From positions 18,499,014 to 18,563,013 of the forward strand of contig CM032801.1 of NCBI GenBank assembly GCA_019155185.1: a DNA stretch of 64,000 nucleotides. The letters run 5' to 3'. The position numbers and the translations under genes are program-made. Below the pieces are notes generated by a model. That model made no database searches and was not told the origin of the DNA. It saw only the letters and a program-made list of their open reading frames with translations. The DNA comes from Beaufortia kweichowensis. Lineage: Eukaryota; Chordata; Actinopteri; Cypriniformes; Gastromyzontidae. Each line of letters opens with the position of its first letter. Positions within the stretch are counted from its first letter, which is position 1. Below, piece by piece: positions 52,701 to 64,000 of the stretch.

Positions 52701-55700
52701 TCTGGTCAGAAAACATGTATTGCAAGCAGTTTCAGTGCTAAAAAAGAAGCTCTGGATGTGAAATGCTAAGAAACTCCGCTTTGATCACGGGATACAGTTC
52801 TTTGTGGAAACATTTACTGCAACCAGTATAACTGCTAATGAGAAGTGACTAGCGATTTCATGGAATGTATCATGTGAATGCATTTTGCATCCAAACTTGC
52901 TGTTTTTATTGAAATTAGTGAGTATATTACTGATCATGTCAGAAAACATGTATTGCAAGCAGTTTCAGTGCTAATAAGAAGCTCTTGATGAGAAACGCTC
53001 AGTAACTCCGCTTTGTTCATGGGAAACATTTCTTTGTGGGAACATTTACAGAATCATTTTTATTGTAAAGAAAACATGTTTTGTAGGCGGTTTTAGTGCT
53101 AATGAGAAGTGACTAGCGATTTCATGGAAGGTATCATGTTAATGCATTTTGCATCCAAACATGCTTGATTTTTTTTAAATTAGTAAGTATATTACTGATC
53201 TGGTTAGAAAACATGTGTTGTAAGCAGTTTAAGAGCTAATAAGAAGCTCTGAATGAGAAACGCTCAGAAACTCCGCTATGATCACGGGATACAGTTCTTT
53301 GTGGAATCATTTACAGAATCATGTAATTGTAAAGAAAACATGTTTTCTAGGCAGTTATAGTGCTAATGAGATTTGACTAGCGATTTCATAGAATGTATCA
53401 TGTGAATGCATTTTGCATCCAAACTTGCTGTTTTTATTGAAATGAGTGAGTATAGTACTGATCTGGTTAGAAAACATGTATTGTAAGCAGTTTAAGTGCT
53501 AATAAGAAGCTCTGAATGAGAAACGCTCAGAAACTCCGCTTTGTTCAGGGGATTACAGTTCTTTGTGGAAACATTTACAGAATCATGTAATTGTAAAGAA
53601 AACATTTTTTCTAAGCAATGTTACAGCTAAAGAGAAGTGACTATGCATTTTGCATCCAAACCTGCTGGGTTTTTTTTTAATTAGTGAGTATAATACTGTC
53701 CATGTCAGAAAACATATATTGCAAGCAGTATAAGTGGTAATAAGAATCTCTGGATGAGAAACGCTCAGAAACTCCGCTTTGTTCACGGGATTCCAGTTCT
53801 TTGTGGAATCAATTACAGAATCATGTAATTGTAAAGAAAACATGTTTTCTAAGCTGTTTTAGTGCTAATGAGAAGTGACTATGCATTTTGCATCCAAACC
53901 TGATCAAACTTGCTGTTTTTTTTAAATTAGTGAGTATATTCATGTCATGTCAGAAAACATGTATTGCAAGCAGTATAAGTGCTAATAAGAAGCTCTGGTT
54001 GAGAAACGCTCAGAAACTCAGTTTCGTTCACAGGATCAGTTCTTTGTGGATACATTTACAGAATCATGTAATTGTAAAGAAAACATGTTTTCTAGGCAGA
54101 TTTAGTGCTAATGAGAAGTGACTAGCGATTTCATAGTATGCATCATGTTAATGCATTTTGCATCCAAACTTGCTGTTTTATTGAAATTAGTGAGTATATT
54201 ACTGATCTGGTCAGAAAACATGTATTGCAAGCAGTTTCAGTGCTAAATAAGAAGCTCTGGATGAGAAACGCTCAGAAACTCCGCTTTGATCACGGGATAC
54301 AGTTCTTTGTGGAAACATTTACTGCAACCAGTATAACTGCTAATGAGAAGTGACTAGCGATTTCATGGAATGTATCATGTGAATGCATTTTGCATCCAAA
54401 CTTGCTGTTTTTATTGAAATTAGTGAGTATATTACTGATCATGTCAGAAAACATGTATTGCAAGCAGTTTCAGTGCTAATAAGCAGCTCTTGATGAGAAA
54501 CGCTCAGAATCTCCGCCTTAGTAACAGGATACAGTGTTTTATGGAAATATTTACACAATCATGTAATTGTAAAGAAAACATGTTTTCTAGGCAGTTTTAG
54601 TGCTAATGAGAAGTGACTAGCGATTTCATGGAATATATCATGTTAATGCATTTTGCATTGAAATTATTAAGTATATTACTGATATATCTGATCAGAAAAC
54701 GTATTGTAAGCAGTTTCAGTGCTAATAAGAAGCTCTGGATGAGAAATGCTCAGAAACTCCTCTTTAGAAACAGGATACAGTTTTTATGGAATCATTTAAA
54801 GAATCATGTAATTGTAAAGAAAACATGTTTTCTAAGCAATGTTACTGCTAATGAGAAGTGACTAGCGATTTCATGGCATGTATCATGTGAATGCATTTTG
54901 CATCCAAACCAGCTGTTTTCATTGAAATTAGTGAGTATATTACTGATCTGGTTAGAAAACATGTATTGTAAGCAGTTTCAGTACTAATAAGAAGCTCTGG
55001 ATGAGAAACGCTCAGAAACTCCTCTTTAGTAACAGGATACAGTTTTTTGTGGAATCATTTAAAGAATACTGTAATTGATAAAGAAAACATGTTTTCTAAG
55101 CAATGTTACTGCTAGTCAGTACTAGCGATTTCATGGAATGTATCATGTGAATGCATTTTGCATCCAAACCTGCTGTTTTTTTTGAAATTAGTGAGTATAT
55201 TACTGATCATGTCAGAAAACATATATTGCAAGCAGTTTCAGTGCTAAATAAGAAGCTCTGGATGAGAAATGCTCAGAAACTCCGCTTTGTTCACGGGATA
55301 CAGTTCTTTGTGGAACCATTTACAGAATCATGTAATTGTAAAGAAAACATGTTTTCTAACCAGTTTTAGTGCTAATGAGAAGTGACTAGCGATTTCATGG
55401 AATGTATCATGTGAATGCATTTTGCATCCAAACCTCCTTTTTTTTTTTAAATTAGTGAGTATATTACTGATCATGTCAGAAAACATGTATTGCAAGCAGT
55501 TTCAGTGCTAATAAGAAGCTCTTGATGAGAAACGCTCAGAAACTCCGCTTTAGTAACAGGATACAGTGTTTTATGGAATCATTTACAGAATCATTTAATT
55601 GTAAAGAAAACATGTTTTTCTAGGCAGTTTTAGTGCTAATGAGAAGTGACTAGCGATTTCATGGAATATATCATGTTAATGCATTTTGCATCAAAATGCT

Positions 55701-58700
55701 GATTTTTTTTAAATTAGTGTATATTACTGATCTGGTTAGAAAACATGTATTGTAAGCAGTTTAAGAGCTAATAAGAAGCTCTGGATGAGAAACGCTCAGA
55801 AACTCCGCTATGATCACGGGATACAGTTCTTTGTGGAATCATTTACAGAATCATGTAATTGTAAAGAAAACATGTTTTCTAGGCAGTTATAGTGCTAATG
55901 AGATTTGACTAGCGATTTCATAGAATGTATCATGTGAATGCATTTTGCATCCAAACTTGCTGTTTTATTGAAATGAGTGAGTATAGTACTGATCTGGTTA
56001 GAAAACATGTATTGTAAGCAGTTTAAGTGCTAATAAGAAGCTCTGAATGAGAAACGCTCAGAAACTCCGCTTTGTTCAGGGGATTACAGTTCTTTGTGGA
56101 AACATTTACAGAATCATGTAATTGTAAAGAAAAACTTTTTCTAAGCAATGTTACAGCTAAAGAGAAGTGACTATGCATTTTGCATCCAAACCTGCTGGGT
56201 TTTTTTTTAATTAGTGAGTATAATACTGTCCATGTCAGAAAACATATATTGCAAGCAGTATAAGTGGTAATAAGAATCTCTGGATGAGAAACGCTCAGAA
56301 ACTCCGCTTTGTTCACGGGATTCCAGTTCTTTGTGGAATCAATTACAGAATCATGTAATTGTAAAGAAAACATGTTTTCTAAGCTGTTTTAGTGCTAATG
56401 AGAAGTGACTATGCATTTTGCATCCAAACCTGATGGGTTTTTTTAAATTAGTGAGTATATTCATGTCAGAAAACATGTATTGCAAGCAGTATAAGTGCTA
56501 ATAAGAAGCTCTGGTTGAGAAACGCTCAGAAACTCAGTTTCGTTCACAGGATCCAGTTCTTTGTGGATACATTTACAGAATCATGTAATTGTAAAGAAAA
56601 CATGTTTTCTAGGCAGATTTAGTGCTAATGAGAAGTGACTAGCGATTTCATAGTATGCATCATGTTAATGCATTTTGCATCCAAACTTGCTGTTTTTATT
56701 GAAATTAGTGAGTATATTACTGATCTGGTCAGAAAACATGTATTGCAAGCAGTTTCAGTGCTAAATAAGAAGCTCTGGATGAGAAACGCTCAGAAACTCC
56801 GCTTTGATCACGGGATACAGTTCTTTGTGGAAACATTTACTGCAACCAGTATAACTGCTAATGAGAAGTGACTAGCGATTTCATGGAATGTATCATGTGA
56901 ATGCATTTTGCATCCAAACTTGCTGTTTTTATTGAAATTAGTGAGTATATTACTGATCATGTCAGAAAACATGTATTGCAAGCAGTTTCAGTGCTAATAA
57001 GCAGCTCTTGATGAGAAACGCTCAGAATCTCCGCCTTAGTAACAGGATACAGTGTTTTATGGAAATATTTACACAATCATGTAATTGTAAAGAAAACATG
57101 TTTTCTAGGCAGTTTTAGTGCTAATGAGAAGTGACTAGCGATTTCATGGAATATATCATGTTAATGCATTTTGCATTGAAATTATTAAGTATATTATGTA
57201 TATCTGATCAGAAAACGTATTGTTAGCAGGTTAAGTGCTAATAAGAAGCTCTGGATGAGAAATGCTCAGAAACTCCTCTTTAGAAACAGGATACAGTTTT
57301 TTATGGAATCATTTAAAGAATCATGTAATAGTAAAGAAAACAGTTTTCTAAGCAATGTTACTGCTAATGAGAAGTGACTAGCGATTTCATGGCATGTATC
57401 ATGTGAATGCATTTTGCATCCAAACCAGCTGCTTTCATCGAAATTAGTGAGTATAGTACTGATCTGGTTAGAAAACATGTATTGTAAGCAGTTTCAGTAC
57501 TAATAAGCAGCTCTGGATGAGAAACGCTCAGAAACTCCTCTTTAGTAACAGGATACAGTTTTTGTGGAATCATTTAAAGAATACTGTAATTGTAAAGAAA
57601 AACATTTTTTTCTAAGCAATGTTACTGCTAATGTCACTACTAGCGATTTCATGGAATGTATCATGTGAATGCATTTTGCATCCAAACTTGCTGTTTTTTT
57701 GAAATTAGTGAGTATATTACTGATCATGTCAGAAAACATATATTGCAAGCAGTTTCAGTGCTAATAAGAAGCTCTGGATGAGAAACGCTCAGAAACTCCG
57801 CTTTAGTAACGGGATACAGTTCTTTATGGAAACATTTACAGAATCATGTAATTGTAAAGAAAACATGTTTTCTAGGCAGTTTTAGTGCTAATGAAGTGAC
57901 TAGCGATTTCATGGAATATATCATGTGAATGCATTTTGCATCCAAACCTGCTGTTTTTATTGAAATTAGTGAGTATATTACTGATCATGTCAGAAAACAT
58001 GTATTGCAAGCAGTTTCAGTGCTAATAAGAAGCTCTGGATGAGAAACGCTCAGAAACTCCGCTTTAGTTAACAGGATACAGTTCTTTGTGGAAACATTTA
58101 CAGAATCATGTAATTGTAAAGAAAACATGTTTTCTAGGCAATTTTAGTGCTAATGAGAAGTGACTAGCGATTTCATGGAAGTATGTATCATGTTAATGCA
58201 TTTTGCATCCAAACCTGCTAGTTTTGAAATTAGTGAGTATCATGTCAGAAAACATGTATTGTAAGCAGTTTAAGTGCTAATAAGAAGCTCTGGATGAGAA
58301 ACGCTCAGAAACTCCGCTTTGATCACGGGATACAGTTCTTTGTGGAAACATTTACAGAAACATGTAATTGTATAAGAAAACATGTTTTCTAATGCAGAAG
58401 TGACTATGAGATTTAGAGATCATGTGAATGCATTTTGCATCCAAACCTGCTGTTTTTTTGAAATTAGTGAGTATATTACTGATCATGTCAGAAAACATGT
58501 ATTGCAAGCAGTTTCAGTGCTAATAAGAAGCTCTGGATGAGAAACGCTCAGAAACTCCGCTTTGTTCACGGGATACAGTTCTTTGTGGAAACATTTACAG
58601 AATCATGTAATTGTAAAGAAAACATGTTTTCTAAGCAGTTTTAGTGCTAATGAGAAGTGACTAGCGATTTCATGGAATGATCTAATGCATTTTGCATCCA

Positions 58701-61700
58701 AACCTGCTGTTTTTTTTAAATTAGTGAGTATATTACTGATCTGGTCAGAAAACATGTATTGCAAGCAGTTTAAGTGCTAATAAGAAGCTCTGGATGAGAA
58801 ACGCTCAGAAACTCCGCTTTGATCACAGGATACAGTTCTTTGTGGAATCATTTACAGAATCATGTAATTGTAAAGAAAACATGTTTTCTAGGCAGATTTA
58901 GTGCTAATGTCTGTTTGACTAGCGATTTCATGGAATGTATCATGTGAATGCATTTTGCATCCAAACTTGCTGTTTTATTGAAATTAGTGAGTATATTACT
59001 GATCTGGTCAGAAAACATGTATTGCAAGCAGTTTCAGTGCTAATAAGAAGCTCTGGATGAGAAACGCTCAGAAAGAAAGTTCACAGGATACAGTTCTTTG
59101 TGGAAACATTTACAGTTCATTTGTAAAGAAAACATTTTCTATACTGATCATGTCAGAAACATGTATTGCAGTTTTAGTGCTAATGATGAGAAAGTGACTA
59201 GCGATTTCATGGAATATATCATGTGAATGCATTTTGCATCCAAACCTGCTCCTGTTTTTTGAAATTAGTGAGTATATTACTGATCATGTCAGAAAACATG
59301 TATTGCAAGCAGTTTCAGTGCTAATAAGAAGCTCTGGATGAGAAACGCTCAGAAACTCCGCTTTGTTCATGGGATACAGTTCTTTGTGGAAACATTTACA
59401 GAATCATGTAATTGTAAAGAAAACATGTTTTCTAGGCAGTTTTAGTGCTAATGAGAAGTGACTAGCGATTTCATGTATCATGTTAATGCATTTTGCATCA
59501 AACATGCTGTTTTTTTAAATTAGTGAGTATATTACTGATCATGTCAGAAAACATGTATTGTAAGCAGTTTCAGTGCTAATAAGAAGCTCTGGATGAGAAA
59601 CGCTCAGAAACTCCGCTTTGATCACGGGATACAGTTCTTTGTGGAATCATTTACAGAATCATGTAATTGTAAAGAAAACATGTTTTCTAGGCAGTTATAG
59701 TGCTAATGAGATTTGACTAGCGATTTCATAGAATGTATCATGTGAATGCATTTTGCATCCAAACTTGCTGTTTTTATTGAAATGAGTGAGTATAGTACTG
59801 ATCTGGTTAGAAAACATGTATTGTAAGCAGTTTAAGTGCTAATAAGAAGCTCTGAATGAGAAACGCTCAGAAACTCCGCTTTGTCCAAACAGGGGATTAC
59901 AGTTCTTTGTGGAAACATTTACAGAATCATGTAATTGTAAAGAAAACTTTTTCTAAGCAATGTTACTAATGAGCTAAAGAGAAGTGACTATGCATTTTGC
60001 ATCCAAACCTGCTGTGAGTTTTTTTAATTAGTGAGTATAATACTGTCCATGTCAGAAAACATCAGAAATATTGCAAGCAGTATAAGTGGTAATAAGAATC
60101 TCTGGATGAGAAATGCTAAGAAACTCCGCTTTGATCACGGGATACAGTTCTTTGTGGAAACATTTACTGCAACCAGTAAGAATAAGCTCTGCTAATGAGA
60201 AAGTGACTACAGTTCTTTTCATTTACTGCAACCAGTATAACTGCTAATGAGAAGTGAATGGAATATCATGTGAATGCATTTTGCATCCAAACTTGCTGTT
60301 TTTTGAAATTAGTGAGTATATTACTGATCATGTCAGAAAACATGTATTGCAAGCAGTTTCAGTGCTAATAAGAAGCTCTGGATGAGAAACGCTCAGAAAC
60401 TCCGCCTTAGTTCACGGGATACAGTGTTTTGTGGAAACATTTACAGAATCATGTAATTGTAAAGAAAACATGTTTTCTAGGCAGTTTTAGTGCTAATGAG
60501 AAGTGACTAGCGATTTCATGGAATATATCATGTTAATGCATTTTGCATCCAAAATTGCTGTTTTTATGTATATTATGTATATCTGATCTGGTTAGAAAAC
60601 ATGTATTGTAAGCAGTTTCTAATAAGTAGCTCTGGATGAGAAATGCTCAGAAACTCCGCTTTAGTAACATGGGATACAGTTCTTTGTGGAAACATTTACA
60701 GAATCATGTAATTGTAAAGAAAACATGTTTTCTAAGCAGTTTACTGCTAATGAGAAGTGACTAGCGATTTCATAGTATGTATCATGTTAATGCATTTTGC
60801 ATCCAAACTTGCTGTTTTTATTAGTGAGTATATTACTGATCATGTCAGAAAACATATATTGCAAGCAGTTTCAGTACTAAATAAGAAGCTCTGGATGAGA
60901 AACGCTCAGGAACTCCGCTTCGTTCTGGGATACAGTTCTTTGTGGAAACATGTAATTGATAAGAAAACATTTTTCTAGGCAATGTTACTGCTAAAGAGAA
61001 GTGACTATGCATTTTGCATCCAAACCTGCTGTTTTTTTTTTAATTAGTGAGTATATTACTGATCATGTCAGAAAACATGTATTGTAAGCAGTTTAAGTGG
61101 TAAAAAGAAGCTCTGGATGTGAAATGCTAAGAAACTCCGCTTTGATCACGGGATACAGTTCTTTGTGGAAACATTTACTGCAACCAGTATAACTGCTAAT
61201 GAGAAGTGACTAGCGATTTCATGGAATGTATCATGTGAATGCATTTTGCATCCAAACTTGCTGTTTTATTGAAATTAGTGAGTATATTACTGATCATGTC
61301 AGAAAACATGTATTGCAAGCAGTTTCAGTGCTAATAAGAAGCTATGAGAAAGCTCAGAAACGTACAGGATACAGTTCTTTGTGGATACATTTACAGAATC
61401 ATGTAATTGTAAAGAAAACATGTTTTCTAGGCAGTTTTAGTGCTAATGAGAAGTGACTAGCGATTTCATGGTATGCATCATGTTAATCATTTTGCATCCA
61501 AAATGCTTTTGCATTGAAATTAGTAAGTATATTACTGATCTGGTCAGAAAACATGTATTGCAAGCAGGTTCAGTGCTAATAAGAAGCTCTGGATGAGAAA
61601 TGCTCAGAAACTCCGCTTTGAAACAGGATACAGTTCTTTGTGGAATCATTATAAGAAAAGAATCATTGTAAAGAAAACATGTTTTGCTAGGCAATGTTAG

Positions 61701-64000
61701 TGCTAATGAGAAGTGACTAGCGATTTCATGGAATGTATCATGTGAATGCATTTTGCATCCAAACCTGCTGTTTTCATCGAAATTAGTGAGTATAGTACTG
61801 ATCTGGTCAGAAAACATGTATTGTAAGCAGTTTCAGTGCTAATAAGAAGCTCTGGATGAGAAACGCTCAGAAACTCCTCTTTAGTAACAGGATACAGTTT
61901 TTTATGGAAACATTTAAAGAATCTGTAATTGTAAAGAAAACATGTTTTCTAAGCAATGTTTACTGCTAATGACTAGTGACTAGCGATTTCATGGAATGTA
62001 TCATGTGAATGCATTTTGCATCCAAACCTGCTTGTTTTTTTTTAAATTAGTGAGTATATTACTGATCTGGTCAGAAAACATATATTGCAAGCAGTTTCAG
62101 TGCTAAATAAGAAGCTCTGGATGAGAAACGCTCAGAAACTCTGCTTTAGTAACGGGATACAGTTCTTTATGGAACCATTTAAAGAATCATGTAATTGTAA
62201 AGAAAACATGTTTTCTAACCAGTTTTAGTGCTAATGAGAAGTGACTAGCGATTTCATGGAATATATCATGTGAATGCATTTTGCATCCAAACCTGCTGTT
62301 TTTTTGAAATTAGTGAGTATATTACTGATCATGTCAGAAAACATGTATTGCAAGCAGTTTCAGTGCTAATAAGAAGCTCTTGATGAGAAACGCTCAGTAA
62401 CTCCGCTTTGTTCATGGGAAACATTTCTTTGTGGGAACATTTACAGAATCATTTTTATTGTAAAGAAAACATGTTTTGTAGGCGGTTTTAGTGCTAATGA
62501 GAAGTGACTAGCGATTTCATGGAAGGTATCATGTTAATGCATTTTGCATCCAAACATGCTGTTTTTTTTAAATTAGTGAGTATATTACTGATCTGGTTAG
62601 AAAACATGTATTGTAAGCAGTTTAAGTGCTAATAAGAAGCTCTGATGAGAAACGCTCAGAAAACTCCGCTTTGTTCACGGGATACAGTTCTTTGTGGAAT
62701 CAATTACAGAATCATGTAATTGTAAAGAAAACATGTTTTCTAAGCTGTTTTAGTGCTAATGAGAAGTGACTATGCATTTTGCATCCAAACATCCAAACAT
62801 GATGGGTTTTTTTTAAATTAGTGAGTATATTCATGTCAGAAAACATGTATTGCAAGCAGTATAAGTGCTAATAAGAAGCTCTGGTTGAGAAACGCTCAGA
62901 AACTCAGTTTCGTTCACAGGATCCAGTTCTTTGTGGATACATTTACAGAATCATGTAATTGTAAAGAAAACATGTTTTCTAGGCAGATTTAGTGCTAATG
63001 AGAAGTGACTAGCGATTTCATAGTATGCATCATGTTAATGCATTTTGCATCCAAACTTGCTGTTTTATTGAAATTAGTGAGTATATTACTGATCTGGTCA
63101 GAAAACATGTATTGCAAGCAGTTTCAGTGCTAAATAAGAAGCTCTGGATGAGAAACGCTCAGAAACTCCGCTTTGATCACGGGATACAGTTCTTTGTGGA
63201 AACATTTACTGCAACCAGTATAACTGCTAATGAGAAGTGACTAGCGATTTCATGGAATGTATCATGTGAATGCATTTTGCATCCAAACTTGCTGTTTTTA
63301 TTGAAATTAGTGAGTATATTACTGATCATGTCAGAAAACATGTATTGCAAGCAGTTTCAGTGCTAATAAGCAGCTCTTGATGAGAAACGCTCAGAATCTC
63401 CGCCTTAGTAACAGGATACAGTGTTTTATGGAAATATTTACACAATCATGTAATTGTAAAGAAAACATGTTTTCTAGGCAGTTTTAGTGCTAATGAGAAG
63501 TGACTAGCGATTTCATGGAATATATCATGTTAATGCATTTTGCATTGAAATTATTATGTATATTATGTATATCTGATCAGAAAACGTATTGTAAGCAGTT
63601 TCAGTAAGTAGATCTGGATGAGAAATGCTCAGAAACTCCCCTTTAGTAACAGGATACAGTTCTTTTTGGAAACATTTAAAGAATCATGTAATTGACAAGA
63701 AAACATGTTTTCTAAGCAATGTTACTGCTAATGAGAAGTGACTAGCGATTTCATAGTATGTATCATGTTAATTCATTTTGCATCCAAAGCCGCTGTTTTT
63801 TTTATATTAGTGAGTATATTACTGATCATGTCAGAAAACATATATTGCAAGCAGTTTCAGTACTAAATAAGAAGCTCTGGATGAGAAACGCTCAGGAACT
63901 CCGCTTCGTTCACAGGATACAGTTCTTTGTGGAAACATGTAATTGATAAGAAAACATATTTTCTAGGCAATGTTACTGCTAAAGAGAAGTGACTATGCAT
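43768..64000 (+). repeat. Satellite array, right part (about 263-bp unit, 75-80 units)
   Basis: Tandem head-to-tail units over 20.2 kb, running off the window. A typical unit starts TAGCGATTTCATGGAATGTA and passes GCATTTTGCATCCAAACCTG, GAGTATATTACTGATCATGT, CAGAAAACATGTATTGCAAG, GAGAAACGCTCAGAAACTCC and GGGATACAGTTCTTTGTGGA to GAAAACATGTTTTCTAGGCA; I count 263 bases. Some units lack about 25-30 bases after GTGACT (joined to ATGCATTTTGCAT). Each unit shows the same 60-80-codon chance frame starting MHFASKP. I do not recognise the family. A centromeric or pericentromeric site is possible but unproven. Confidence 0.95.

Noticed and set aside
43768..64000. CENP-B box in the satellite
   Set aside because: The nearest text is TTCGTTCACGGGA-like, with 4 bases between TTCG and CGGG where the box needs 7. 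Not a match.

Overview
The window reads as accessory, repeat-packed DNA from a teleost fish, most likely a cyprinid. That assignment is an inference from the company the elements keep: fish-type L2 and L1 LINEs, a Pao/BEL element with its protease and reverse transcriptase, a DIRS-type element with a fish-style capsid ORF, a hAT-type MITE, and several retroviral LTRs. I see no intact host gene, tRNA or rRNA. Nearly every open reading frame is a decayed piece of a mobile element. A 100-N scaffold gap lies at 3983-4082.

Layout. 1-3.98 kb: an L2-like LINE on the minus strand with a small L2-tailed element inside it. 4.0-5.4 kb: gap, AT-rich simple sequence and a (TAA)n tract. 5.4-7.6 kb: the 3' half of a second L2 copy, a minus-strand LTR and an L2 tail. 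7.6-10.1 kb: a LINE 3' end split by a long LTR, itself split by a hAT MITE, with target-site duplications marking both insertions. 10.1-14.1 kb: mostly unassigned sequence, a second partial copy of the long LTR, a 292-bp gypsy-like solo LTR with a 5-bp target-site duplication, and weak traces of decayed host-like exons. 14.1-17.7 kb: Pao/BEL leader, gag, protease and the start of RT, cut off by L2 copy C (17.7-22.56 kb), which is interrupted by a gypsy-like LTR plus a low-complexity ORF and by a solo LTR. 22.6-27.1 kb: a probable solo LTR, then a retroviral-type element with a three-knuckle gag and a tandem LTR arrangement. 27.1-28.9 kb: L1 3' half on minus. 28.9-30.1 kb: 5' end of a DIRS element on minus, with TATA box and terminal palindrome.

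30.1-64 kb: a satellite array with a repeat unit of about 263 bp runs to the window edge. It is broken by a composite endogenous retrovirus (33.7-41.55 kb; tRNA-Trp-type primer site; all genes decayed; its two outer LTRs face opposite ways) and by a LINE (41.6-43.77 kb) that sits inside one satellite unit and is itself hit by two LTRs. The unit appears to be an old dimer of two related halves of about 127 and 136 bp, and larger blocks of about 2.5 kb are re-duplicated. I do not recognise this satellite family. It is the most interesting feature here.

The elements do not form a pathway. Their value is the order of insertion that can be read from nesting and target-site duplications, and the satellite's layered structure.
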